Assembly (NCBI GenBank): GCA_038525525.1
Contig: JBCBHO010000002.1
Coordinates: forward strand, 434,001-498,000
Direction of reading: 5' to 3'
Length of the DNA: 64,000 nt
From: Shimia_B sp038525525
Lineage (GTDB): Bacteria; Pseudomonadota; Alphaproteobacteria; Rhodobacterales; Rhodobacteraceae
Shown one piece after another: positions 43,754 to 52,728 of the stretch. Positions within the stretch are counted from its first letter, which is position 1. Each line of letters opens with the position of its first letter. Both the position numbers and the translations under genes were made by a program. The notes under the pieces were generated by a model that worked only from the letters and a program-made list of their open reading frames with translations, searched no databases and was not told the DNA's origin.

Positions 43754-44967
43754 TGGGGCCGTTTTTCGACGCTCTCCTCCTGCAGGCGGGCTACAACGCG
43801 GCCCTCGTCTCCATCGGCGCGGCGCTCCTTGGATTTGCGGCAGGGGCATCCGGCACGTTTCTCTTCCTGCGCAAGCGGGCCCTCATCTCGGACGCCGTCG
43901 CTCACGCGACCCTGCCCGGGGTGGCGCTTGCCTTCATCATCATGGTGAGCCTCGGCGGCGACGGGCGCAGTGCGCTCGGCCTCCTCCTCGGCTCGGCCGT
44001 GACCGCCTGGATCGGGCTCCTGACCATCGGCTGGATCACGCGCCGCACGCGTCTCTCAGAGGACACGGCCATCGGCGCGGTGCTCGGCGTCTTCTTCGGC
44101 GTGGGCGTGGTGCTCCTCACCGTCATTCAGACAATGAGTGCGGGCCGGCAGGCGGGGCTCGAAAGCTTTCTTCTGGGCTCGACCGCAGGGATGCTCTTCG
44201 AGGATGCCGTTGTCATCGCCGTCGGCGGCTCGCTGGCGGTGCTGGCCACCTGGCTCCTCAGGCGCCCGCTGACGCTCGTGGCCTTCGACAGTGGCTATGC
44301 CGCCTCGCTCGGCTACGATGTCCGGCGGATCGACCTTCTCATGATGGGGCTCGTGCTCGCGGTGACTGTCATCGGGCTCAAGCTCGTCGGGCTGATACTG
44401 ATCGTCGCCATGCTCATCATCCCGGCGGTGACCGCCCGCTTCTGGACCGAGCGCTCCGGCGAGGTCGTCTGGATCGCGGGCGGTGTGGGCGCGGTCTCGG
44501 GCTATCTCGGCGCGGTGCTTTCGGCCTCCGCACCCGCGCTGCCCACAGGCCCGATCATCGTTCTGGTGGCCGCCGGGCTCTTCGTCGTCTCGCTCCTCTT
44601 CGCGCCGAGTCGCGGGGTGCTGGCGGCCGTCGTCAGGCACCGGCGCTTCCAGGCGCGCGTGCATCTGCGGCAGGGCCTCCTCGCGCTGGCCGCGCAGCAT
44701 CCCATCCGGGAGGTCTACACCCTCCGCCTCCTCGCGCGCGCCGGACTCGTGCGGCGCGACGGCGTTCCCACCGATGCAGGCCGCGCCCGGGCCGCCAAGG
44801 TCGCCCGGGACGAGCGCCGCTGGGATATCGCGCGGGAAATTCACCAGGATACCGGTATGACCGGGCGCTATGACGGGCTCACCCCCATCGAGGACGTCTT
44901 CACCGCCGACGAGATCGCGGAGTTCGACCGACGCCTTGGCCCTCCGCAGGCACAGGGAGCCACGTGA
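43753..44967 (+). CDS. sitC: Manganese/iron ABC permease with C-terminal DtxR-like winged-helix domain
   Basis: 404 aa against ~285 for a plain permease. Residues 1-280 form the multi-helix ABC-3 permease (DAVAHATLPGVALAF, AVLGVFFGVGV). After the last helix a soluble ~115-residue tail contains REVYTLRLLARAGLVRRDG, VPTDAGRARAAKVARDERRW and GLTPIEDVFTADEIAEFDRR, which looks like a winged helix plus the helical segment of iron-dependent (DtxR/MntR) repressors. A permease-repressor fusion is known from chlamydial YtgCR. Whether the tail senses metal, binds DNA or is released is unknown. TGATG couplings on both sides. Confidence 0.9.
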   Translation: MGPFFDALLLQAGYNAALVSIGAALLGFAAGASGTFLFLRKRALISDAVAHATLPGVALAFIIMVSLGGDGRSALGLLLGSAVTAWIGLLTIGWITRRTRLSEDTAIGAVLGVFFGVGVVLLTVIQTMSAGRQAGLESFLLGSTAGMLFEDAVVIAVGGSLAVLATWLLRRPLTLVAFDSGYAASLGYDVRRIDLLMMGLVLAVTVIGLKLVGLILIVAMLIIPAVTARFWTERSGEVVWIAGGVGAVSGYLGAVLSASAPALPTGPIIVLVAAGLFVVSLLFAPSRGVLAAVVRHRRFQARVHLRQGLLALAAQHPIREVYTLRLLARAGLVRRDGVPTDAGRARAAKVARDERRWDIAREIHQDTGMTGRYDGLTPIEDVFTADEIAEFDRRLGPPQAQGAT

Positions 44968-45899
44968 TGGGCGCAGAGTTCGTACAATTCTCGCTCACGC
45001 CGATCCTCATCGGCGTTCTGTCGGCGATCGCCTGCGCGCTGCCCGGCAATTTCCTGATCCTGCGGCGGCAGGCGCTCATCGGCGACGCGATCAGCCATGT
45101 TGTCTTGCCCGGGATCGTGGTTGCCTTCGTCATCACCGGCGTGGTGACGGCGATCCCCATGCTGCTCGGCGCGGCCGCCGCGAGCCTCCTTGCCGTCCTT
45201 CTCATCGAAGGCGTCCGACGCTTGGGCAAGATCGAGCCCGGCGCGGCCATGGGCGTGGTCTTTACCACGATGTTCGCCGGCGGCGTCCTCCTCCTCGAGC
45301 AGACGGATACGAGCGCCGTGCATCTCGACGTGGAGCACGCGCTCATGGGCAACCTCGAGTCGTTGATCTGGTTTCGGGCGGAGGGGTGGTCCTCTCTCTG
45401 GGATCCGGCGGCTCTCGCGGCGCTACCCGAGGAGCTTGGACGCATCGCGCTCGTCTGCGCGTTTGTGGTGGCACTCACGCTCGTTTTCTGGCGCTGGCTC
45501 AAGATCGCGACCTTCGACGAGGGCTTTGCCCAGAGCCTCGGCATCCCCGCGGCGGCGCTCGGCGTGGGCCTCGTCATCATGGCCGCCATCGCCGCAGTCG
45601 CTGCCTTCGACGCGGTGGGATCGATCATCGTCATCGCCATGTTCATCTGCCCGCCCGCAGCGGCACGGCTGATGACCAACAGCCTTTCGCATCAGGCCTG
45701 GTGGTCGGTGGGCTTTGCCACGCTCTCGGCAGTGTTGGGCTATGTCCTCGCGGGCTATGGCCCGCTCTGGCTCGGCGCGGAAGACGCCGTGAGTGCGGCA
45801 GGCATGATTGCCGCGGTCTCGGGCGCGATCCTAGGCCTCGCCTGCCTCTTCGGACCCCATAGGAGCCGCGAGGCCCGCGAGGCGGCGGACGCCGCCTAG
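44967..45899 (+). CDS. sitD: Manganese/iron ABC transporter permease
   Basis: 310 aa ABC-3 family permease, the second of the pair. Motifs GDAISHVVLPGIVVAF and ITTMFAGGVLLLE-like GVVFTTMFAG are typical. It lacks the soluble tail of sitC. ATG at 44967 overlaps the sitC stop; a GTG one codon upstream is possible. Last gene of the operon. Confidence 0.94.
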   Translation: MGAEFVQFSLTPILIGVLSAIACALPGNFLILRRQALIGDAISHVVLPGIVVAFVITGVVTAIPMLLGAAAASLLAVLLIEGVRRLGKIEPGAAMGVVFTTMFAGGVLLLEQTDTSAVHLDVEHALMGNLESLIWFRAEGWSSLWDPAALAALPEELGRIALVCAFVVALTLVFWRWLKIATFDEGFAQSLGIPAAALGVGLVIMAAIAAVAAFDAVGSIIVIAMFICPPAAARLMTNSLSHQAWWSVGFATLSAVLGYVLAGYGPLWLGAEDAVSAAGMIAAVSGAILGLACLFGPHRSREAREAADAA

Positions 45900-46144
45900 G
45901 TGCACACAGCCGGCGCTCCCGCCAAACAGGCGCGCGCTGCAAAAAAATCCAATCCGAGGAACTTCGTCGATTTCGGTCAACTTTTGACCCCTGACCGTGC
46001 CGCGCGGCAGGGCATCAGAGGGATGTGGCGAAAATCTCTTTGCGATTGAGCGACCATTCGCGAAGCTGTGGCGCGAGTCTTCTGCCGCGCTTCCGGGCAC
46101 AGGGCAACGGGCTCGGTCAGACCTGATCGCTTGCTGGAGAGAGA

Positions 46145-47203
46145 ATGCGCATCCCTGCCCCAACACTCAGCCTTGGCCCCATCCTTGCCCTGATCCTGCT
46201 CCTCGGGGCGCATGCCACACCGGCCGACGCGCAGGCCCGCCCGGTCGTGCTCACCGAGGTGCAGGCCGTCTCGGAGGCCTCCGAACGGGTGTTCTTCGGG
46301 CGCGTGAAGGCACGGCAGACCGTGGACCTCGCCTTCCAGGTGGGCGGCCAGATCCTACGGTTTCCCGTCGATGAGGGGCAGCCCATCGCGGCGGGGGCGC
46401 TCGTGGCCCAGCTCGATCTCGAGCCGTTCGAGCTCAGCCTCGCCCGGGCGCGGGCACAGCTCGATCAGGCACAAGACGATTTCAACCGTCTGAGTCGGCT
46501 GAGCGGCTCCACCGTCAGCCAAGTGACGATCGACGATGCCGAGACCGCCGTGGAGCTCAACGCCATCGCCGTGCGCGATGCCGAACGGGCGCTTTCCCTG
46601 GCCACGCTGCGCGCGCCGTTCGACGGGATCGTGGCGCGGCGCAACGTCCCGAATTTCACAACGACCGCGGCGGGATCACCGGTCGTGCGCCTCCATGACA
46701 TGTCCGACCTGCGGGTGGAGATCGAGGTGCCCGAGGTGCTCTTTCAACAGGCGGGGCGCAATCCTGACGTGGCGCTCGAGGTGGCATTCGCGGCCAGCGA
46801 CCGGCGCTATCCACTGGCGTTCCGGGAAGTCGTCGCCGAGACGACGCAGATCGGGCAGTCCTTCCGGCTGACCCTCGGGATGACGCCGCCAGAAGATCTC
46901 TTCCTGCTCCCCGGGGCTTCAGCCACCGTCTTTGCGCGCATGCTGGGGGAAGAGAGATCCCTCGTGATCCCCGCCGCCGCGCTCGTCTTCGATCCCGGTG
47001 GAGCGGCGTCGGTCTTCGTCTTCGAGCCCGCGGGAGCGGAAAGCGGCGAGGTGCGGCGGCAGCCGGTGGAGATCGGGGCCACGCGCGCGGGCGCGGTGGA
47101 GGTCACGGCGGGCCTTGCTGGCGGCGAAGAGATCGTCGCCGCCGGCGCAGCGCTTCTTTCGGACGGCGACGCGGTCACGCGGTTTGCCGGCTTCGGGCAA
47201 TAG
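46145..47203 (+). CDS. RND efflux periplasmic adaptor (second system)
   Basis: 352 aa with a cleavable Sec signal (ILALILLLGAHATPADA). Barrel-sandwich half VFFGRVKARQTVDLAFQVGGQI, a coiled-coil hairpin around 95-150, return half TLRAPFDGIVARRNVP, then beta-barrel and membrane-proximal domains. Unlike the first adaptor it has no retained N-terminal anchor. The RND permease starts 3 bp after its stop. The 245-bp gap before it carries its promoter; I found no clear box. Confidence 0.92.
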   Translation: MRIPAPTLSLGPILALILLLGAHATPADAQARPVVLTEVQAVSEASERVFFGRVKARQTVDLAFQVGGQILRFPVDEGQPIAAGALVAQLDLEPFELSLARARAQLDQAQDDFNRLSRLSGSTVSQVTIDDAETAVELNAIAVRDAERALSLATLRAPFDGIVARRNVPNFTTTAAGSPVVRLHDMSDLRVEIEVPEVLFQQAGRNPDVALEVAFAASDRRYPLAFREVVAETTQIGQSFRLTLGMTPPEDLFLLPGASATVFARMLGEERSLVIPAAALVFDPGGAASVFVFEPAGAESGEVRRQPVEIGATRAGAVEVTAGLAGGEEIVAAGAALLSDGDAVTRFAGFGQ

Positions 47204-47206
47204 ACC

Positions 47207-50200
47207 ATGGGCATCGCGGAAGGCGCCATCAACCGGCCGATCTACACCTGGCTCCTCATCCTGATCTGCCTTTTCGGCGGTCTCTGGGGCTTCAACACGC
47301 TGGGCCGTCTCGAGGACCCCGCCTTCACGATCAAGATCGCCGTGGTCGCCACGCCTTATCCCGGCGCGTCAGCCGAGGAGGTCGCGCTCGAGGTTTCCGA
47401 ACCGCTCGAATCCGAGATTCAGAAGATGGGCGAGGTGGACCAGATCGACACGCTCAACCAACCCGGGCTCTCGATCATCAACGTCACCATGCAGGACACC
47501 TATGATGGTGACGCCCTGCCCGAGCTCTGGACCAAGCTGCGCAATCGCGTGAATGCTGCCGACCTGCCGGACGGAGCCCGGCCGCCGCAGGTCAACGATG
47601 CGTTCGGCGATGTCTACGGCCTTTTCTACGCGGTCTCCGCGCCGGGATACTCGGATGCCGCGATCCACCGGCTCTCCTCGTTTCTCAGGCGACAGATGCT
47701 CACCATCTCGGGCGTGAAGGACGTCACGCTCGCCGGCCTGCCCGAGGAGGCGATCTTCGTGGAGCCCGATCTGGCGCTCACCACGGCCCTCGGGGTGCCG
47801 CCCGCCGCCATCGCCGGGGCGCTGGCCGAAGCCGACGAGATCGCCGCGGGCGGGAGCATCATCAGCGCGGACGGGCGCCAGCTCATCCAGAGGCCCGGCG
47901 GGAGCGACACCGTCACCGAGATCTCCACCCTCTCCATCGGCGTGGGCGGCGAGGTGCTCCGCCTCAACGACTTTGCCTCCATCACACGCGAGCGGGTGAG
48001 CGACCCGGATATCATTATCCGCCACAACGGGCAGGAGGCCTTCACCCTTGGCGTGGCGGGGCTCCCGGATCAGAACATCGTCGATATCGGGGAACGCGTG
48101 GAAGCCCGGCTCGCGGAGCTCGAGGCGGAGCTGCCCCTCGGCGTGTCCGTCTCGCCGATCTACCAGCAGCATGTCGTGGTGGACGAGAGCGTGAATGATT
48201 TCCTCGTCAATCTCGCCATGTCGGTGAGCATCGTGATCATCGTGCTCGCCCTCTTCATGGGGATCCGCGCCGCGCTTGTCGTCGGCATCACGCTGCTTCT
48301 CACCGTGGTGGGCACGCTCCTTTTCATGGCCATCGGCTCCATCGAGATGGAGCGTATCTCGCTGGGCGCGCTCATCATCGCCATGGGCATGCTCGTCGAC
48401 AATGCCATCGTCGTGGCCGAGGGCATGCAGCAGGCCATGGCACGCGGGAAGAGCTCGCGGGAGGCTGCCTCCGAGGCCGCCAACAAGACCCAGATTCCGC
48501 TGCTCGGGGCGACCGTCATCGGCATCATGGCTTTCTCCGGGATCGGGCTCAGTAACGATTCCACCGGCGAGTTCATGTTCTCGCTCTTCGCGGTCATCGG
48601 GATTTCGCTTCTCCTCTCCTGGGTCCTCGCGATCACGGTGACACCCCTGCTCGGTCACTACCTCTTCAAGTCCGAAGGCGGGGAGGGAAAGGACCCCTAT
48701 GGCGGCGCCGTCTACCGCGGCTATGGGCGGTTCCTGAGGGCCATGCTCCGGCTACGTTGGGCGGTGGCGGTAGCGCTCCTCGCGGTCACGGTGGCCTGTT
48801 TCGCGCTCTTCGGGCAGGTGCGGCAGCAGTTCTTTCCCGACAGCAGCACGCCGCTCTTTTTCGTGCATTACAAGCTCCCACAGGGCGCTTCGGTCGCGCA
48901 GGTGGCCGATGATCTGAGCCTCGTGGAGGCATGGCTGGCCGAGCGGCCCGGGGTCACCGACGTCACCAGCTTCGCGGGCGGCGGAGCCGCGCGCTTTATG
49001 CTAACCTACCAGGCCGGGGACGACAATCCGAGCTACGGGCACATGATCGTGCGCGTGGCCTCCCTCGATCTGATCGAGGCCGAGATGTCGGCGCTCGAGG
49101 ACTTCGCCACCGGCGCGCTCCCCTCTGGGCAATTCCGCACGCGGCGGCTCGCCTTCGGGCCGGGTGGAGGCGCGCCCATCGAGGCCCGCTTCTTTGGCCC
49201 CGACCGGGAGGTGCTGCGAACGCTCGCCGTCGAGGCCCAGAGGCGCATGGATGCTGCCAGCGAAAACATCCTCAACACGCGTGTCGACTGGGCCGAGCAG
49301 GAGCTCGTCCTGCGCCCCCGCTACGCGGAGGCGCGGGCGCAGGAGGCTGGCATTTCGCGCACCGACATCACCCAAATCCTTCAGTTCGCCACCACGGGCA
49401 GCCGCACGGGCACCTACCGCGAGGAGGACCGCCAGATCCCCCTCATCCTGCGCGCGCCCCGCGATAGCGGGCTCGGCCTGACGGATTACCTGCTCTACTC
49501 GGACGCCGGCAGCACCTTCGTGCCCATGGAGCAAGTGATCGACGGGCTCTTTTTCGACGTGCAGGACACGCTGATCGAGCGCAAGGACCGGGAGAACGTG
49601 ATCACCGTGGGGGCCGATATTCCGAGGGGGTTCACGGCGGCCGAGGTCCAGGTGGATGTGAACGCGCCGATCGAGGAGATGGAGCTACCACCCGGTTACC
49701 GGCTCGAGTGGGGCGGGGAGCGCAAGAACTCCGCCGATGCGCAGGCATCCCTGGCCACGCAGCTTCCCATGGCGATCCTGAGCATGCTCCTCATCACGGT
49801 GCTGCTCTTCAACGGCATTCGGCAGACGGCCATCATCTGGCTCCTGGTGCCGATGTCTGTGAACGGCGCAGCGCTCGGGCTCGTGGGGACGGGTTTGCCT
49901 TTCACGTTCACGGCGCTCTTGGGGCTTCTGTCTCTTTCCGGGATGCTCATCAAGAACGGCATCGTGCTGGTGGAGGAGATCGACCTCACCCGGGCCGCCA
50001 AGCCGGGCAAGCGGCTCGACGACGCGATCACGGAAGCCTCCGTGTCGCGGCTTCGTCCAGTGCTTCTGGCGGCGGCCACGACGATCCTCGGGATGATCCC
50101 GCTCCTGACGGACGCGTTCTTCGCCTCCATGGCGGTAACGATCATGGGCGGGCTGGCTTTCGCCTCCCTGCTGACGCTGGTGGCGGCGCCGGTCTTCTAT

Positions 50201-50278
50201 CGGATTTTCTTCAGGTCGGTGGCGGCGGATGCAGGATCGCCGGGGCCCGCCGGGGATGGCACCGCGCAGCCCGCGTAG
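47207..50278 (+). CDS. RND efflux permease (second system)
   Basis: 1023 aa, 12 helices, two periplasmic loops. TM4 motif GMLVDNAIVVAEGMQ with one Asp; HFALFGQ-type and LLSLSGMLIKNGIVLVEEI in the second half fit the HAE-1-like RND superfamily. Only distantly similar to the first RND pump in this window, so not a recent duplication. No outer-membrane factor adjoins. Converges on the flagellar gene cluster with 37 bp between stops. Confidence 0.93.
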   Translation: MGIAEGAINRPIYTWLLILICLFGGLWGFNTLGRLEDPAFTIKIAVVATPYPGASAEEVALEVSEPLESEIQKMGEVDQIDTLNQPGLSIINVTMQDTYDGDALPELWTKLRNRVNAADLPDGARPPQVNDAFGDVYGLFYAVSAPGYSDAAIHRLSSFLRRQMLTISGVKDVTLAGLPEEAIFVEPDLALTTALGVPPAAIAGALAEADEIAAGGSIISADGRQLIQRPGGSDTVTEISTLSIGVGGEVLRLNDFASITRERVSDPDIIIRHNGQEAFTLGVAGLPDQNIVDIGERVEARLAELEAELPLGVSVSPIYQQHVVVDESVNDFLVNLAMSVSIVIIVLALFMGIRAALVVGITLLLTVVGTLLFMAIGSIEMERISLGALIIAMGMLVDNAIVVAEGMQQAMARGKSSREAASEAANKTQIPLLGATVIGIMAFSGIGLSNDSTGEFMFSLFAVIGISLLLSWVLAITVTPLLGHYLFKSEGGEGKDPYGGAVYRGYGRFLRAMLRLRWAVAVALLAVTVACFALFGQVRQQFFPDSSTPLFFVHYKLPQGASVAQVADDLSLVEAWLAERPGVTDVTSFAGGGAARFMLTYQAGDDNPSYGHMIVRVASLDLIEAEMSALEDFATGALPSGQFRTRRLAFGPGGGAPIEARFFGPDREVLRTLAVEAQRRMDAASENILNTRVDWAEQELVLRPRYAEARAQEAGISRTDITQILQFATTGSRTGTYREEDRQIPLILRAPRDSGLGLTDYLLYSDAGSTFVPMEQVIDGLFFDVQDTLIERKDRENVITVGADIPRGFTAAEVQVDVNAPIEEMELPPGYRLEWGGERKNSADAQASLATQLPMAILSMLLITVLLFNGIRQTAIIWLLVPMSVNGAALGLVGTGLPFTFTALLGLLSLSGMLIKNGIVLVEEIDLTRAAKPGKRLDDAITEASVSRLRPVLLAAATTILGMIPLLTDAFFASMAVTIMGGLAFASLLTLVAAPVFYRIFFRSVAADAGSPGPAGDGTAQPA

Positions 50279-50315
50279 GAGGACGAACGAAGCGTGCTCC
50301 GGGCGGACCAGTCGC

Positions 50316-50600
50316 TCAGTTCAACTCGCGCGCAGCTGGCGCGGGGTGGCTGAGGCCCGTGGGCCCAAGCTTCAGTCGCGCGCCTTTCTCGGTCCCCGCG
50401 ATCTCGGAGCAGACGCCGATCATGCGGTCGGTGGCGATCCACTCCACATGTTCTTCGATGGCCCGAAGGCGCGCGTCGAGGGGGGCGGCGAGCGTCGCGT
50501 CACGCCGCGGGGGCGTGAGCACCCGAGCCGCGGCCCAGCCGAGGGCGGTGCTTGCGGCCGCGATGACGAGGCCGAGAAGGAAGAGGGATACCGTGTTCAC
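50316..50600 (-). CDS. Small single-helix protein in the flgN position, function unknown
   Basis: 94 aa starting at a GTG, 6 bp after the flgM stop. One N-terminal transmembrane helix (about 5-27) is followed by a short amphipathic stretch (DARLRAIEEHVEWIATDRM) and a polar tail. In many genomes flgN follows flgM, but FlgN is a soluble helical chaperone of ~130-150 aa, and I see no real similarity. Probably last gene of the flgP-flgT-flgA-flgM operon. Confidence 0.5.
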   Translation of the reverse strand: MNTVSLFLLGLVIAAASTALGWAAARVLTPPRRDATLAAPLDARLRAIEEHVEWIATDRMIGVCSEIAGTEKGARLKLGPTGLSHPAPAARELN

Positions 50601-50606
50601 GCGTCA

Positions 50607-50906
50607 CTACTCGGTCAAAGCCGCGAAATCGCGGAAGAAGCTGTCAGCGATACGCTCGGCGTTCACCGGGTAATCGCCGCTCTCGATGGCGGCCTTGATG
50701 CGCGCGACGTGGGAGGCATCGAAGGGCGGCGGCGCGGCGGCGAGCGTGCTCACGGCCTTTGTCGCCGCATCGCTCAGCGACGCGGCATCGTTGGCACCGG
50801 CGGCCTTGCCCGCGGCGGGCGTGGGGGTGAAGGCCTGACCGTTGCGCGCTGGCGCGTCTCCAGGCCGAAGTCGAGAAATGTTGCCTGAGTTGATTGGGTC
50901 GACCAA
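50607..50906 (-). CDS. flgM: FlgM, anti-sigma-28 factor
   Basis: 99 aa. A disordered Ala/Pro-rich N-terminal half is followed by the sigma-28-binding C-terminus: HVARIKAAIESGDYPVNAERIADSF, shown here only by its key elements KAAI-x-G-x-YPV and ERIADSF. It inhibits FliA until the hook is finished and FlgM is exported. TTG start at 50906 follows AAGGA by 7 nt, overlapping the flgA end. FliA itself is encoded 5 kb away in this cluster. Confidence 0.88.
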   Translation of the reverse strand: MVDPINSGNISRLRPGDAPARNGQAFTPTPAAGKAAGANDAASLSDAATKAVSTLAAAPPPFDASHVARIKAAIESGDYPVNAERIADSFFRDFAALTE

Positions 50907-50909
50907 GGT

Positions 50910-51665
50910 CTAATCCTTCCTGCACCGCTGAGGAGTGCCACTGCATGATAAAACGGCATCCGATGCACGCATGTTAGGGTGGATGCGGATCTTGTTGCGT
51001 TCGATCACCTGACCGAAGACGCGCCGCCCGCTGCGGGCGTTGCGCACACCGATGATCTCGCCCACCTGCGCAGAGGTTTCGGCGATCCCGGCGGTCTCGA
51101 TGACGACGCTGCCCATGTCCATGAGGAGCGTGACTGGCGCGCCCGCCTCGATGCCCCAGGCGGGATCGAGATGCCGCGCGAGGAGGATCTGCCCCGCGCC
51201 GAGATTGGCGCGCAACCGGCGGCCCACGGCGTCGGCAGGGTCGGCGATCGCGCCGCTCACCCGGCGCGCGCCATGGGGCGAGACCACCAGATCACGCGCG
51301 CGAATGATCGACCCGCGCGCGAGGCTCTCCCGCAGCACGAGGCGCGGCGCGGCGTTGAGGGCCTCGGCCGTACCAGGTTGCGGATCTCGACCGGGAAGGG
51401 CAGGCCCAAGGCGCACCGTGCGACGCCAAGTTGGCGCAGCGCAACTGACCTCGACGGCCGACCACGCGGCATCCGCCGCGGAGACGGATACGGGGTTCGC
51501 ACAGGCTGGAAAACCGCGGACCGGCGAGATCATGGGCACGCCCCCCTGCCCGGCCCGCGCGATGGCGGCCTCGATCTGCGCGCGAATATCCGACGCCGCC
51601 CCGGGCACCGCCGCGACGGTCGCGAGGCCGAGGCAAAAGCACGCGATGGCCAGGCGACACCTCAT
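50910..51665 (-). CDS. flgA: FlgA, flagellar P-ring assembly chaperone
   Basis: 251 aa with a Sec signal (to about GAASD). C-terminal SAF-like domain: LARGSIIRARDL, VGRRLRANLGAGQILLARHL and GAPVTLLMDMGSVVI are characteristic of FlgA. It guides FlgI polymerisation in the periplasm. Starts by ATGA overlap with flgT and ends 3 bp before flgM. Confidence 0.9.
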   Translation of the reverse strand: MRCRLAIACFCLGLATVAAVPGAASDIRAQIEAAIARAGQGGVPMISPVRGFPACANPVSVSAADAAWSAVEVSCAAPTWRRTVRLGPALPGRDPQPGTAEALNAAPRLVLRESLARGSIIRARDLVVSPHGARRVSGAIADPADAVGRRLRANLGAGQILLARHLDPAWGIEAGAPVTLLMDMGSVVIETAGIAETSAQVGEIIGVRNARSGRRVFGQVIERNKIRIHPNMRASDAVLSCSGTPQRCRKD

Positions 51666-52723
51666 CCCGGCGCGCCGAGGAACTGCACGCGGCGCCCGGC
51701 AAGCGCGGCCGCGGATTGCGTCGGATCGAGGGGGCGCAGCACCGCCCGGCGCGCATCGACCGAGACGATCTCGAGCAGGCCGAATGTGTTGCGCGGGTCA
51801 TCGAGAAACGCGATCGTCGATCGCCGCAGACCGTGCACATGCCCCAGATCGACGCTCAAATGCGCCCCGCTGAGCGTCAGGCGCGCCTCCGCGGGGCGGC
51901 AGGACAGCTCGTCGATGAAACCGCGCACCTCCTGCGAAAGGCTGCGCAGGAGCGCCGCCTCCGCGCGGGGCCGCCGCGCATGGCTGACGAGCGCGGTGAG
52001 CCCGTCTGACGAGGCGCGCGCACTGCGCGTGAAACGCCGCTCGGTCGCGCGCCCGTCCGGCCCCGTCAGGCGCAGCGCGAGGAGAAGGGTCGTCCGCGCG
52101 CCGCGGCCATCGATGGCCACACGAATATTGACGGTCTGGTTGCCCTGCCCGCGCGAGGGCTGGATCCCCTCGAAGAGCGATCGGTAGTCGAGGGCCGCGT
52201 CCACGCGGGGCCGCTGGGGCGCAGCAAAACTCTGGACATCGAGCGCGGGATGATCCCGCAGGACATCGAGCGTGCGATTGGCCACCTCCTGCGCGATGGG
52301 CGCGGTCCAGGCCTGCGCCTGCGGCGGCACGAAGATCTCGGGCGGGAGGATATCGACGGTGAAGCGGCGGCGCGTGACGCAGACGGTGGACTGGCGCGGC
52401 CCGACAAGGGCGCGCACCCGCACCCGCCAATGCCCGCCGGCCTGCTCCGCCGACACCAGATCGTAGCGCAGAACACGCCCGAGGGGCCGCAGGATCGCCA
52501 CGTCGGAAAGGACGCGCGCATTGTGCATGACGGTGTGCCCATCGAGCGAGGCGCCACCAGCGAGCGCCGCCGAGACGAGCGCCTCGCCCAGCGCGCGGCG
52601 GCGGGCACTGTCCTGATCGGCGCTGGAATGGATCGCGGCGAGCCCTTCCGTCTCCACCCAGAAGCCCTCGCTGGCGCAGGCCGGCACCGCCCAGAGCATC
52701 CAGAGAGCGAGTAACCACCGCAT
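51662..52723 (-). CDS. flgT: FlgT-like flagellar protein (H-ring / motor accessory)
   Basis: 353 aa with a Sec signal (to about PACA). The N-terminal domain pattern, EGLAAIHSSADQDSARRRALGEAL and the later VRVRALV strand, resembles Vibrio FlgT, whose three domains form the H-ring around the basal body. A distant FlgT is reported to matter for rotation in R. sphaeroides (from memory). Low overall conservation makes the name likely, not certain. In one operon with flgP-like, flgA and flgM. Confidence 0.7.
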   Translation of the reverse strand: MRWLLALWMLWAVPACASEGFWVETEGLAAIHSSADQDSARRRALGEALVSAALAGGASLDGHTVMHNARVLSDVAILRPLGRVLRYDLVSAEQAGGHWRVRVRALVGPRQSTVCVTRRRFTVDILPPEIFVPPQAQAWTAPIAQEVANRTLDVLRDHPALDVQSFAAPQRPRVDAALDYRSLFEGIQPSRGQGNQTVNIRVAIDGRGARTTLLLALRLTGPDGRATERRFTRSARASSDGLTALVSHARRPRAEAALLRSLSQEVRGFIDELSCRPAEARLTLSGAHLSVDLGHVHGLRRSTIAFLDDPRNTFGLLEIVSVDARRAVLRPLDPTQSAAALAGRRVQFLGAPG

Positions 52724-52728
52724 CGCTC

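Noticed and set aside
41961..45899. Zinc (ZnuABC) importer
   Set aside because: The binding protein has a His-His-Glu-Asp ligand set and no His-rich loop, and the operators look Mur-like, not Zur-like.
37206..50278. Recent duplication of the RND pump pair
   Set aside because: The two permeases differ in length (1081 and 1023 aa) and in many motif positions, and the adaptors differ in anchoring, so they are separate systems.
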